From CAVZCK01 sp963798805 (GTDB lineage: Bacteria > Pseudomonadota > Alphaproteobacteria > Rhizobiales > Rhodomicrobiaceae): a stretch of DNA of 64,000 nt. This document shows positions 37,805 to 46,766 of this stretch, piece after piece. The notes under the pieces were generated by a model. The model ran no database searches. It saw only the letters and a program-made list of their open reading frames with translations, and was not told the origin of the DNA. How positions within the stretch are numbered: position 1 is the first letter of the stretch; each line of letters begins with the position of its first letter. The stretch lies in the NCBI GenBank assembly GCA_963798805.1, contig CAWCVC010000010.1, positions 124,001 through 188,000 on the forward strand. Direction: 5' to 3'. The translations under genes were made by a program, and so were the position numbers.

Positions 37805-38368
37805 ATGAGCGCGTTGGTGTCATTGTCCAGCAGCCGCATCTTCCTGCGTCAGTGGTGTGATGAGGATCGGGAACCATTTGCCGCAATGAATTCCGATGCG
37901 CGAGTTATGGCATTCTTCCCGAATCGCCTCGGTCGGGCTGAGAGCGACGCAATGGTCGATCGCATCCAGGGGCATTTCAGCAAACACGGCTTTGGTCTGT
38001 GGGCAATCGAGGTTCCGAACGTAGCGACCTTTGTCGGGTTCGCCGGATTAGCCGTCCCACGGTTCAGAGCCCATTTCACGCCCTGCGTGGAAGTTGGCTG
38101 GCGCCTGGCCTTCGAGCATTGGGGACATGGTTATGCCACGGAGGCGGCTCGACTAGCGCTTGGCTATGGATTTGGGACTCTCGCGCTATCAGAAATCGTG
38201 TCTTTCACATCTGCGGGGAACCATCGCTCACGAGCAGTCATGGAACGGCTCGGGATGCGTCGCGATCCTGCTGAGGATTTCGACCATCCTGAGTTGCCGG
38301 AAGGTCATCCACTTAGAAGACATGTACTTTACCGCCTTGATTCGGGCTCATATTTCGGCATGTGCTGA
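37805..38368 (+). CDS. GNAT-family N-acetyltransferase (RimJ/RimL-like)
   Basis: A 187-residue protein of the acetyltransf_3 type: SSRIFLRQWCDEDREPFAAM at the start, EVGWRLAFEHWGHGYATEAA with the acetyl-CoA loop (HGYATEA), then SFTSAGNHRSRAVMERLGM. Such enzymes acetylate protein N-termini or small amines. The ATG at 37805 begins the conserved sequence; an upstream in-frame extension is discounted. Confidence 0.9.
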   Translation: MSALVSLSSSRIFLRQWCDEDREPFAAMNSDARVMAFFPNRLGRAESDAMVDRIQGHFSKHGFGLWAIEVPNVATFVGFAGLAVPRFRAHFTPCVEVGWRLAFEHWGHGYATEAARLALGYGFGTLALSEIVSFTSAGNHRSRAVMERLGMRRDPAEDFDHPELPEGHPLRRHVLYRLDSGSYFGMC

Positions 38369-39001
38369 CTGATTTCCCGCTCTGGCCCAGAGTTCGCGGA
38401 ACTAAACCGCATTCGACTTTTTCGCAGCTGCCGCCACAGCATCCCTAAAGGACTCCGGGATAGGTGCCTCCGTCGATCAAGAGGCTTTGCCCGGTGATAT
38501 AGCCCGCCTGAGCCGAGCACAGAAAAGCGCAGGCAGCGCCGAATTCGGACGGGTCTCCGAAGCGCTTGGCCGGGACCGCCGAACGGGCCCGCTCCCGAAC
38601 CGTCTCGATATCAAGGCCCTGCCGCTGTGCAGCCGCTTCCTGCCCGGCTCTCAGCCGGCGCGTATCGAAGGGGCCGGGCAGAAGGAAATTGATGGTCACG
38701 TTGGCATGGGCGACCGAGCGCGCAACCCCTGCAAGGAAGCCGGTCAGGCCCGCTCTGGCTCCGCTCGACAGGTCGAGGCCGGCAAGCGGCATTTTGACCG
38801 AGGCCGAGGTGATATTGACGATGCGGCCGAAGCGGCGCTCGACCATGCCGTCGATCACGCGTTGCACCAGCTCGATCGGGGAGATCATGTTCGCCACGAG
38901 CCCGGCCTGCATGGCCTCCCGTCCGATTTCCCGAAAATCGCGGAATGGCGGCCCGCCATTGTTGTTGACGAGGATATCCACGTGAGGCACGGCGCTCACT
39001 A

Positions 39002-40139
39002 GTGCACTGACTCAATCAGATGGTGCAGGCAGGCGCTTGAGTTTGCCGAAAATTTCTTTGGCGGATTTCGTCCAGACAAAGGGCTTGAGGTGACCGTTGT
39101 GATCGCGGATGTAGCGGCGGATGGCATCTTCCAATTCGGCGACGGATTTGAAGACGCCGCGACGGATGCGCCTTCGGGTGATGACTGAGAAGAAGCCCTC
39201 GACGGCGTTGAGCCAGGATGCGGATGTGGGCGTGAAGTGGAAGACCCAGCGCGGATTGTCGGCCAGCCATTGCTTGACCTTGGGATGCTTGTGGGTGGCG
39301 TAATTGTCGAGGATGGCATGGATGACCTTTCCCGCCGGAACGGCGCGTTCCACCGCATTGAGGAACTTGATAAACTCCTGATGCCGGTGCTTTTGCATGC
39401 AACGCCCCAACACGGTGCCATCGAGAATATTGAGCGCGGCGAACAGGGTGGTGGTGCCATTCCGCTTATAATCGTGGGTCATGGTTGCGCATTTGCCGGG
39501 CTTCAGCGGAAGGCCGGGTTGCGTGCGATCGAGCGCCTGAATCTGGCTTTTCTCATCGATGGACAGCACCACGGCATGACAGGGCGGCTCCATGTACAGG
39601 CCGACGACATCCTCCACTTTCGCGGCAAAGGCGGGATCGTTGGACATCTTGAAGGTGCGTAAGCGGTGAGGTTGAAGGCGATGCCCATCCCAGATGCGTT
39701 GCACCGTCCGCAAGCTGACGCCGACAGCCTTGGCGACCGCCCGGCCGGTCCAATGCGTCGCGTTATGGGGTGGCTCGGAGCATGGCAGCGCCAGCACCCT
39801 GGCCACGGTCTCCAACTGAACAGGGGCTTTACCCGGCTTGCGCGTCTTGTCCCGCAAGAGGCCATCCACCCCTTGCTCGGCATATCGCAACTGCCAGCGC
39901 CACACCGCCGGGCGACTGCCACCGATCTGCCTCGCCACCTCCAGAACGGGCAGCCTGTCTGCCGAAAGAAGAACGATCCGTGCCCGCTGGACGTGCTTCT
40001 GCGCGCTGTTGCGATCCTCAATAACCGCCGCCAAACGCGCGCGGTCCTCAGAGGCGATGATGATGCTGACGGTTTGTGCCATATCAGCAGAATCGCACGA
40101 ACTAGGCCGCGTGTGAATCCTCTGTTTGCGTCAGTGCAC
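39002..40139 (-). mobile_element. IS630-family insertion sequence, apparently intact
   Basis: A 1,138-bp element. The ends are GTGCACTGAC at 39002 and its inverse GTCAGTGCAC ending at 40139; the inverted repeat extends imperfectly to about 22 bp. It is flanked on both sides by TA (39000-39001 and 40140-40141), the target duplication typical of IS630. It sits inside the SDR gene and carries one full-length transposase. Confidence 0.95.
39012..40082 (-). CDS. IS630-family transposase
   Basis: A 356-residue transposase with an N-terminal HTH (LEVARQIGGSRPAVWRWQLR) and DDE catalytic core: first Asp in VLSIDEKSQIQAL, second in HAILDNYATHKHPKV, Glu in SASWLNAVEGFFSVITRR. No frameshift or stop is seen, so it may be active. 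Its stop codon lies at the inner edge of the left terminal repeat. Confidence 0.95.
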   Translation of the reverse strand: MAQTVSIIIASEDRARLAAVIEDRNSAQKHVQRARIVLLSADRLPVLEVARQIGGSRPAVWRWQLRYAEQGVDGLLRDKTRKPGKAPVQLETVARVLALPCSEPPHNATHWTGRAVAKAVGVSLRTVQRIWDGHRLQPHRLRTFKMSNDPAFAAKVEDVVGLYMEPPCHAVVLSIDEKSQIQALDRTQPGLPLKPGKCATMTHDYKRNGTTTLFAALNILDGTVLGRCMQKHRHQEFIKFLNAVERAVPAGKVIHAILDNYATHKHPKVKQWLADNPRWVFHFTPTSASWLNAVEGFFSVITRRRIRRGVFKSVAELEDAIRRYIRDHNGHLKPFVWTKSAKEIFGKLKRLPAPSD

Positions 40140-40518
40140 TAGTGCGGCCTGGCCTTCCCGGGTGCCGATGTCCCCCGCAATGTCCAGGACTTCTGCGCCG
40201 GTCTCGTTTCGTATGTCGGAGGCCGTTTTCTCCAGCACGGCTGCATCGCGCCCGTTGACGACGACGCGGCAGCCGGCTCTTGCCAGCTCCATCGCGCAGG
40301 CTCGCCCGAGACCTTGGCTCGAGGCGCACAGGACAGCATTCCGGCCGTTCAATCCGAGGTCCATCCGACACTCCCCGTTTTTGCAGACACATCATTTTAG
40401 AGCACAAACTGCATTCCTCGAACGTCTGAATCGGGAGAGCGCAAGGCGGCTGTGAACGGCGCATCGGTCCGGCCGACCGCATGCCGCCTCAAATGCCCGG
40501 GCCGGGCGGTGCCCGCAC

Positions 40519-41781
40519 CTACAGCTCGATATGCTGCTTCGCGGGGCGCTCCCACCCGAAAACGCTGCGCCCGCCATAGGCATGCGACAGCCGGCGCTCC
40601 TCGGCGATGACCGTCTCGACCGATGCGCGTTCCCCGTGACACTCGATCCGCCGCGCCTGGTCGTCGAGCCGCTTGATTGCCGCCAGCTCTTCCTCGCGGC
40701 CGAGCTTCGCATTTTGAATCGCCGATTTCAGCACTCTGATGGTCTGGTCATAGACCTTGAGCGGCACCGGAAACGGGTGGCGGTCCTTGCCGCCATGCGC
40801 GAAGGAGAAGCGCGCCGGATCGGTGAAGCGATAAGGCGCGCCATGCAGCACCTCGGCGACCATGGCGAGCGAGCGCACCGTTCGTGCGCCAACGCCGGGA
40901 ACCAGCAGAAGCTCGGCGAAATCGGCCGGGCCACGATCCGCTGCCGCCGCCAGGCTCGCCTGAAGGCGCGGCTGCAGCACATCGGCGGGGCGCACATCGT
41001 GATGCGCCGGCATAACCAGATGCGGCAGGACGAGTTGCGGCTCCTCGGACGGGCGTGCGGGTCTCGTAGGAGCGCCTTCCAGGCTCGACAATTCGCGGGC
41101 GACCCCGTCGGGCCCCAGCGTTCGCAGCAGATCGAGCTGACCCCGGCGCGAGGCGTCGGCGCGCCGGTCGGTGAAATTGACGATCTCGCCCTGCCCCGGC
41201 CCTTCGATCGCCGCATGCGGCTCCTCGACGAAGCTCGCCAGCCCCTCCGACAGCCAGTGATAGCGGCGCGCCTGCCTGGTGTCTTCGTTCATGCCCTGCT
41301 GGATCACCGCCCAGCGTCCATCGTCGGTCACGACGAAGCCGTGCAGATAAAGGCCGAAACCGTCCTGGACCGCAGCGCTATCTACCTTGGCTACAAGCCG
41401 GCTCGTCGTGGCCAGCGCCGATCCGTCGAGGCCCACCCGCTCTCCGATGGCGGCGAGCTCCTGGGGCGTTTGCCGCGAATGCTTGCCGCGGCCGCCGCAG
41501 ACATGAACGCCGAGCTCGGCGGATAGCGGCGCAAGCCCCCGCTTCAGGGCGCCGATCACGCTCGTGGTGATCCCGGAGGAGTGCCAGTCCATGCCCATGA
41601 CCGCGCCGAACGACTGGAACCAGAAGGGATGCGCCAGGCGGCGCAGGAACTCGTCGCGGCCGTAATGATGGATAATAGCCTCGCTCATGACCGTGCCGAG
41701 GCGGGTCATGCGATCCGCCAGCCATTTCGGCACCCGCCCGCCATGCAGCGGCAGATCGGCGCTTCCTGTCCGTCGTGTCAT
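40519..41781 (-). CDS. DUF763-domain protein
   Basis: A 420-residue protein matching DUF763 (GSADLPLHGGRVPKWLADRM; FGAVMGMDWHSSGITTSVIG; GRWAVIQQGMNEDTRQARRY). A segment with LLLVPGVGARTVRSLAMVAE resembles a helix-hairpin-helix DNA-binding motif, which suggests a nucleic-acid role; this is an inference. The start at 41781 is preferred over one seven codons upstream. It stands alone between the interrupted SDR gene and the L,D-transpeptidase gene (divergent). Confidence 0.85.
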   Translation of the reverse strand: MTRRTGSADLPLHGGRVPKWLADRMTRLGTVMSEAIIHHYGRDEFLRRLAHPFWFQSFGAVMGMDWHSSGITTSVIGALKRGLAPLSAELGVHVCGGRGKHSRQTPQELAAIGERVGLDGSALATTSRLVAKVDSAAVQDGFGLYLHGFVVTDDGRWAVIQQGMNEDTRQARRYHWLSEGLASFVEEPHAAIEGPGQGEIVNFTDRRADASRRGQLDLLRTLGPDGVARELSSLEGAPTRPARPSEEPQLVLPHLVMPAHHDVRPADVLQPRLQASLAAAADRGPADFAELLLVPGVGARTVRSLAMVAEVLHGAPYRFTDPARFSFAHGGKDRHPFPVPLKVYDQTIRVLKSAIQNAKLGREEELAAIKRLDDQARRIECHGERASVETVIAEERRLSHAYGGRSVFGWERPAKQHIEL

Positions 41782-42088
41782 CGGGTTCCTAGTTAACGGC
41801 ACGCTCCGCGAGGCAGCGGCGCGAGCGACTTAGCGCGTCAGAATTGCTGCTGCCGGGCACCGGCCAGACTACCGCGGGCCGTTTTGAAAGACGACAGAAA
41901 ATACGCTCCGCCCCGAGCCCCGAACTCGGCTCATGGGGTGACGGATTTGTGATGAAAAAAAGCGGCCGCTCACCACAGCGTTACCGTTTGCAAAAGCTTT
42001 TCCGCTATGAACCTGAGTATCGGTCTTGAAATGCCATGATGCCATCTTCAAGATGCGTGACGTTTTGCGTGTGGGACGGGGAGGGACC

Positions 42089-44002
42089 GTGAACATTACT
42101 GAAACTGGCGCCAGTCGCTGGCTTCCATTCGTGCTGCGCCTGAAGAGGATTTTCCCTGTCGGCGTGCTGGCCTGTCTGGCCTTCGGCTCGATCGATCCGG
42201 CTACCGCGGACGAGGGCAGCGTGGTCGAGCGATATTCGGCCGGTTACACGGCCGGTCACGCAGACGCCGAGCCCAAAACCGATCCTCTCCGCTCCGGTCC
42301 GCTTTTTGCCGTGATATCGCTCGCCGATCAGCGCATTTCGATCTATGGTAGCGAAGGGTTGGCGGCCCGCGCGCGGGTCTCCACAGGCATGCGCGGCCAT
42401 CCGACGCCGACGGGCGTGTTCTCCATCGTTCAGAAGCAGCGCTGGCACCGCTCCAATATCTATAGCGGCGCTCCGATGCCGCTGATGCAGCGCATCACCT
42501 GGTCCGGCATCGCGCTGCACGCGGGCTATGTGCCCGGCTATCCGGCCTCGCATGGCTGCATCCGGCTTCCCCCATCCTTTGCCGAGCGCCTTTTTCATGC
42601 AACCAATATCGGCCAGCGTGTGATCGTCGTGCCGGAAGACGCCACGCCCATCGAGATCACGCATAAGAACCTGCCGGCGCCGCTGCTTTTGCCGCCTCCA
42701 GGAGGGGCCGTGTCGAGCGCTGCGGGCGCTCCGGATGAGACCGCTTCGGTCGCCACCGCACGAGCAAACGGCGATCCGGCGATCCAGGCCGTCGGCCTTC
42801 GCGATGCGCCGGCGAGCGGCGAGTTGCTCAATCCGCTGGAATTTGCGCGGGCGCTGAAAATAGAGGCGAACCGCGAAGCGCGCGCTGCGGCCCGGGCGAA
42901 CAGGGCGGCAAGGCTGCTCATCGGCAAGAAGCTCGGCGAGTCGCGCATCGCCGCCAGAAAGCTGAGAGCGGCCGAGAATGCCGCCGAGGATGCGGCGGAC
43001 GAGCTCGCCGACGCCGTTCGCCGGCTCGAGAAGGCAGGCAGTGAGGAGGCTATCGCCAAGGCGACGGAGGCGAAGGCCACGGCGGAAGCGGTCCTGAGCG
43101 ACGCTCGGACGAACGGGCAAGCGCTGATTGCCAAGGCAACCGAGGCCAAGACGCGGGCCGACACGGTCTGGACCGAGGCACAGAAAGTCGCCGATGAAGG
43201 TCTGATCGTCGAGGCAAAGGAGGCGAGAGCCAGGGCCGAGGCGGCCCTGGCCTGGACGCAGACGGCTGCGGACACACGCATAGTCAGGGCGACCGACACC
43301 AAAGGCCGGGCCGAGGCCGCTTTGGCCGAAGCGCAGAAAGTCAGGGAAGAGCGCATCGCCCAGGCAACCGAAGGCAAAGCCCAGGCGGAAGCCGCTCTAG
43401 CCGAGGCTCGAAAGGCCGTCGAGGAAGCCCGCGCGGCAAAGGACGCGGTACAGCACGAACTGGCGGCGGCACGGAAAACGGCGGACGACGCCAGGGCCGC
43501 GGGCAGGACCGCGATGGCGACCATCGAGGAAGCCCGGCGGAGGCTGAAGCCGCTTTCGGTCTTCATCAGCCGCAAAACCGGCCGGCTCTATGTCCGCCAA
43601 AATTTCCACCCGTTGTTCGACGTGCCGGTGTCCATCCGCGACGCAGACCGCCAGATCGGCACGCATGTCTATGTGAGCACGGGCGCGACGGATGACGGCT
43701 CGGCGCTGCGTTGGCAGGCCGTTTCGATGCCTGTTGTGGTCGAGATCCCGCCTCTCCCCAGCCACCGCCGCGGACCGCATGCCGAGCACGACGCTCAGCA
43801 GGGGGCGGCACCCCCGCCGGGGCCTGAGACGGCGCAGGGCGCGCTCGACCGCCTGATCATCCCGGCTAACACCATGCGGCGTCTCGATGCGCTGACCTGG
43901 GTCGGCGCCTCGGTGATCATCTCCGATTACGGCATGAGCGGCGAAACGGATTCCTCGACCGATTTCATCATCCTGACCAGATCGAAACCACGAACGCGCT
44001 GA
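42089..44002 (+). CDS. L,D-transpeptidase with long repeat-built coiled coil
   Basis: A 637-residue envelope protein. After an N-terminal hydrophobic segment (IFPVGVLACLAFGS) comes a YkuD catalytic domain (residues ~60-190) with the motif HGCIRLP; Cys is the nucleophile. Residues ~270-480 form an Ala/Glu/Lys-rich coiled coil. Within it, residues ~322-446 are about five imperfect 25-residue repeats of the type IAKATEAKARAEAALAEAQ. A C-terminal domain (LSVFISRKTGRLYVRQNF onward) looks like a second YkuD-like fold without HGCxR. The GTG at 42089, preceded by GGGAGGG, is preferred to the upstream ATG. It should form 3-3 crosslinks or attach proteins to peptidoglycan. Confidence 0.88.
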   Translation: MNITETGASRWLPFVLRLKRIFPVGVLACLAFGSIDPATADEGSVVERYSAGYTAGHADAEPKTDPLRSGPLFAVISLADQRISIYGSEGLAARARVSTGMRGHPTPTGVFSIVQKQRWHRSNIYSGAPMPLMQRITWSGIALHAGYVPGYPASHGCIRLPPSFAERLFHATNIGQRVIVVPEDATPIEITHKNLPAPLLLPPPGGAVSSAAGAPDETASVATARANGDPAIQAVGLRDAPASGELLNPLEFARALKIEANREARAAARANRAARLLIGKKLGESRIAARKLRAAENAAEDAADELADAVRRLEKAGSEEAIAKATEAKATAEAVLSDARTNGQALIAKATEAKTRADTVWTEAQKVADEGLIVEAKEARARAEAALAWTQTAADTRIVRATDTKGRAEAALAEAQKVREERIAQATEGKAQAEAALAEARKAVEEARAAKDAVQHELAAARKTADDARAAGRTAMATIEEARRRLKPLSVFISRKTGRLYVRQNFHPLFDVPVSIRDADRQIGTHVYVSTGATDDGSALRWQAVSMPVVVEIPPLPSHRRGPHAEHDAQQGAAPPPGPETAQGALDRLIIPANTMRRLDALTWVGASVIISDYGMSGETDSSTDFIILTRSKPRTR

Positions 44003-44030
44003 TCCCGTTCTTCCGCTTACAGAATTTCCG

Positions 44031-46109
44031 TTAGCGCCACATCTCCCGCATCCGTGCGCCGACATCGAGCCGCCCGGCCTCCCGGACGGCGGATCCCGTC
44101 GCTTCGGTCCCGACGACGGGCCACGAGGTGCGCTCGAACAGCAGCATCAGATCGTGGGGGAGGAAGCGCGAGCGCGAGGCATAGACATGCCGGTCGCCAT
44201 AAGCGGCCTGGCCGTGGGTGAAGAAGCGCTGCGGCACGATCAGATGCAGATCGTCCTTGGCGCGGGTCATCGCCACATAGAGCAGCCGCCGCTCTTCCTC
44301 GATCTCGGCGGTGCTGCCGGTGCCGAGATCGGAAGGCAGGCAACCGTCGACGACATTCAGCACATAGACCGATTTCCATTCCTGCCCCTTGGCGGAGTGG
44401 ATCGTGGAGAGGACGAGATAGTCCTCATCCTTGAGCGGCACGCCGGCCTCATCGCTGGTGGCGTCAGGCGGATCGAGCGTCAGCTCCGTCAGGAAGCGCT
44501 GGCGCGAGGGATAGCTGCCGGCAATCTGCTCGAGCTGAATGAGGTCGGCGCGGCGGACCTCCGCGTCCTCATAAATGCGCTCCAGATGCGGCTCATACCA
44601 AAGCCGCGCAGCCTCGAGCTCGGCGGGCCAGCCCGTGGAGCCGGCGCGCAGAGTCTCGGCCATGCGGACGAAGAGGCGCCAATCCTCGCCCGTCCGCGGC
44701 GGCACCGGAATCTCGGCAAGTACAGCGAACGGATCGGCCGTCTGACCGAGCCGGTCGAGAATGCGCTGTGCCGAGACCGGGCCGATGCCGGGCAGGAGAT
44801 GCAGCAGGCGGAATCCGGCAACGTAATCGCGCGGGTTCTCGATGAAGCGCAACAGCGCCAGCATGTCCTTCACATGCGAGGCTTCGAGAAACTTCAGTCC
44901 GCCGAATTTGACGAAGGGAATATTGCACCGCGTCAGTTCAACCTCGAGCGGGCCACTATGGCTGCTGGTGCGGAACAGCACTGCCTGCTGTTTCAGGGCT
45001 ACGCCCGTTTCGCGGGCCTCCAGCACGCGCTCGACGATATAGCGCGCCTGGGCACCATCGTCGCGGACGCCGACGATATGAGGCTTGCCGCCGCCGGTCC
45101 GCTCGCTTCGGAGATTCTTGGTGAAGCGCTCCCTGGCGAGGCCGATGACGGCGTTGGCGGCGGCGAGGATCGGCTGCGTCGAGCGGTAGTTGCGCTCCAA
45201 GGTGATCATCTCGGCCGGCGGGCTGAACTGCTCGGGGAAATCCAGAATGTTGCGCACCGTCGCGGCGCGGAAGGAATAGATCGACTGCGCATCGTCGCCG
45301 ACGACCGTGAGACCGCGGCCCTCGGGCTTCAGCCCCAAGAGGATCGACGATTGCAGCCGGTTGGTGTCCTGATATTCGTCGACGAGAATATGATCGAAGC
45401 GCCCGCCGATATCCTCCGCCAGCGACGGGTCGCCGGCCATCTGCGCCCAATAGAGCAGCAGATCGTCATAGTCGAGCACGCCCTGGCGCTGCTTCGCCTC
45501 GACATAGGCGGCGAACAGCTCTTTGAGCGTGTCGGCCCAGTTGGCGCACCACGGGAAAGCGAGGCGCACCACCTCCTCGACCGGCATCTCGGCGTTGATG
45601 CAGCGGGAATAGATCGCCAGGCAGGTGCCCTTGGTCGGGAAACGGCTTTCGGTCTTCGACAGGCCGAGACCATGCCGGACCAGGTTCATCAGATCGGCGC
45701 TGTCCTCGCGGTCGTGGATGGTGAAAGCCGGGTCGAGGCTGATCTCCAGCGCATATTCGCGCAACAGCCGCGCGCCGATGCCGTGGAAGGTACCGGCCCA
45801 GCTTAGCGCCCCGATCATGGCGGCGGCGTTCGCGCGCATGACCTCGGTCAGAATCCGCTCGGCGCGGCTCGTCATCTCCGCCGCCGCCCGGCGCGAGAAG
45901 GTGAGGAGCAGAATGCGGCTGGGATCGGTGCCGCCCGCGATCAGATGCGCAACCCGGTGTGCGAGGGTGTTAGTCTTGCCCGAGCCCGCGCCGGCGATCA
46001 CGAGCAGCGGCGGGGCGGCAGCGGCTTCGGCGAAGACGCCATGCTCGACGGCGCGCCGTTGCTCCGGGTTGAGTTTGTCGAGATATGCAGCCGACACGGT
46101 CGAATCCAT
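44031..46109 (-). CDS. UvrD/PcrA-type ATP-dependent DNA helicase
   Basis: About 692 residues of superfamily 1A: Q motif LNPEQRRAVEHG, Walker A AGAGSGKTNTLAHR, motif II in ILVDEYQDTN, motif III in VVGDDAQSIYSFRAA, motif IV/V region TIHSAKGQEWKSVYV and motif VI in RRLLYVAMTRAKDDLHL. It unwinds DNA 3'->5' in repair or replication restart; it is shorter than E. coli UvrD. The ATG at 46109 is chosen because the conserved N-terminus begins there and an inverted repeat lies just upstream; an extension to 46232 is in frame but unconserved. Confidence 0.93.
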   Translation of the reverse strand: MDSTVSAAYLDKLNPEQRRAVEHGVFAEAAAAPPLLVIAGAGSGKTNTLAHRVAHLIAGGTDPSRILLLTFSRRAAAEMTSRAERILTEVMRANAAAMIGALSWAGTFHGIGARLLREYALEISLDPAFTIHDREDSADLMNLVRHGLGLSKTESRFPTKGTCLAIYSRCINAEMPVEEVVRLAFPWCANWADTLKELFAAYVEAKQRQGVLDYDDLLLYWAQMAGDPSLAEDIGGRFDHILVDEYQDTNRLQSSILLGLKPEGRGLTVVGDDAQSIYSFRAATVRNILDFPEQFSPPAEMITLERNYRSTQPILAAANAVIGLARERFTKNLRSERTGGGKPHIVGVRDDGAQARYIVERVLEARETGVALKQQAVLFRTSSHSGPLEVELTRCNIPFVKFGGLKFLEASHVKDMLALLRFIENPRDYVAGFRLLHLLPGIGPVSAQRILDRLGQTADPFAVLAEIPVPPRTGEDWRLFVRMAETLRAGSTGWPAELEAARLWYEPHLERIYEDAEVRRADLIQLEQIAGSYPSRQRFLTELTLDPPDATSDEAGVPLKDEDYLVLSTIHSAKGQEWKSVYVLNVVDGCLPSDLGTGSTAEIEEERRLLYVAMTRAKDDLHLIVPQRFFTHGQAAYGDRHVYASRSRFLPHDLMLLFERTSWPVVGTEATGSAVREAGRLDVGARMREMWR

Positions 46110-46119
46110 CCTTCGGAAT

Positions 46120-46156
46120 TTGCGAACAGAGTCGGTGATTCCCCGTTTGTTCGCAA
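46120..46156. promoter_or_regulatory. Perfect 9-bp inverted repeat upstream of the helicase gene
   Basis: TTGCGAACA at 46120-46128 and TGTTCGCAA at 46148-46156 are exact inverse copies separated by 19 bases. The nearer arm ends 11 bp upstream of the helicase start codon. The position suits an operator or a leader hairpin. It does not match the direct-repeat LexA box (GTTC-N7-GTTC) known in alphaproteobacteria. Confidence 0.5.
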
Positions 46157-46277
46157 TGTCGGCAAAAAACCGCCCGGACGGCGCCATCAGCCTGTGTTTT
46201 CTGCTCGTGGCGGACATTGCATTCATTCCCAAAGCTGCCGCGAGCGCCTATGATGGCGCGCCAAAAAGGGGGCGGAC

Positions 46278-46766
46278 TTGACGGGGTTCTCCCGCGACCA
46301 GCTATTGCAGCCATCGCTCGATGACGGGGCAGTTGCGACGGCGCCTTATTCGATCCGGACAACGTTCCTGACGGCGTTTTTCGGCGGACCGCTTGCGGCC
46401 ATTGCGATTGTTGCGCTCAACACGCTGCGGCTCAGACGCGTTTGGCTCGATCTCGCGCCGCTGGGACTGGTCTTGGCGGCGTTTCTGGCTTTCATGCTGG
46501 CGTTGCAGTGGACCGAATGGGGCGCAAACCTGGGCGCATATCTGAATGTAAAAGACGACGCCCGGCCGATCGTCTTCGTTTCACGCGCCATCGCAATAGC
46601 GATTTTCGGCCTCGGCTACGCCCTGCATCGCAAGGAGCAGCGCAGCGCCGACCTCATGGGCCTTCGCCGGCCGAATGGCTGGATTGCCGGCATCGCCTGT
46701 ATCGCCGGGGGCATTCTCCTGTCGGTTACTTTGGCGGAGCTGGTTGCCAGCGGGAAGGGACCATGA
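46278..46766 (+). CDS. Four-helix membrane protein of unknown function
   Basis: A 162-residue inner-membrane protein with about four hydrophobic helices (FFGGPLAAIAIVALNTL; LDLAPLGLVLAAFLAFMLAL; VFVSRAIAIAIFGLGYAL; GWIAGIACIAGGILLSVTLA). It starts with TTG; AAGGGGGC lies 5-12 bases upstream. The stop overlaps the next start (ATGA), so it belongs to a three-gene operon with a TPR membrane protein and an AAA+ ATPase. No family recognised. Confidence 0.75.
   Translation: MTGFSRDQLLQPSLDDGAVATAPYSIRTTFLTAFFGGPLAAIAIVALNTLRLRRVWLDLAPLGLVLAAFLAFMLALQWTEWGANLGAYLNVKDDARPIVFVSRAIAIAIFGLGYALHRKEQRSADLMGLRRPNGWIAGIACIAGGILLSVTLAELVASGKGP

Larger units (their letters stand above)
38445..40364 (-). pseudogene. 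Short-chain dehydrogenase/reductase interrupted by an IS630-family element
   Basis: The 5' part (38 codons on from 40364) has the Rossmann motif CASSQGLGRACAMELARAG and NGRDAAVLE. The 3' part, from 38999, has DILVNNNGGPPF, NITSASVKMPLAGLDLSSGA and the C-terminal GQSLLIDGGTYPG. Removing the insertion plus one TA copy (1,140 bp, 380 codons) restores a continuous 259-codon frame reading GQAALVSAVPHVDILVNN. The active-site tyrosine expected in YxxxK is replaced in the visible LSSGARAGLTG segment, so the catalytic residues need checking. The disruption looks recent. Confidence 0.93.

Noticed and set aside
27703..40364. Prophage or integrative conjugative element
   Set aside because: No integrase, phage structural, relaxase or mating-pair genes are visible; only IS elements and metabolic genes.
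46120..46156. LexA (SOS) box upstream of the helicase gene
   Set aside because: The alphaproteobacterial box is a direct repeat GTTC-N7-GTTC; the sequence here is an inverted repeat with a 19-bp spacer.
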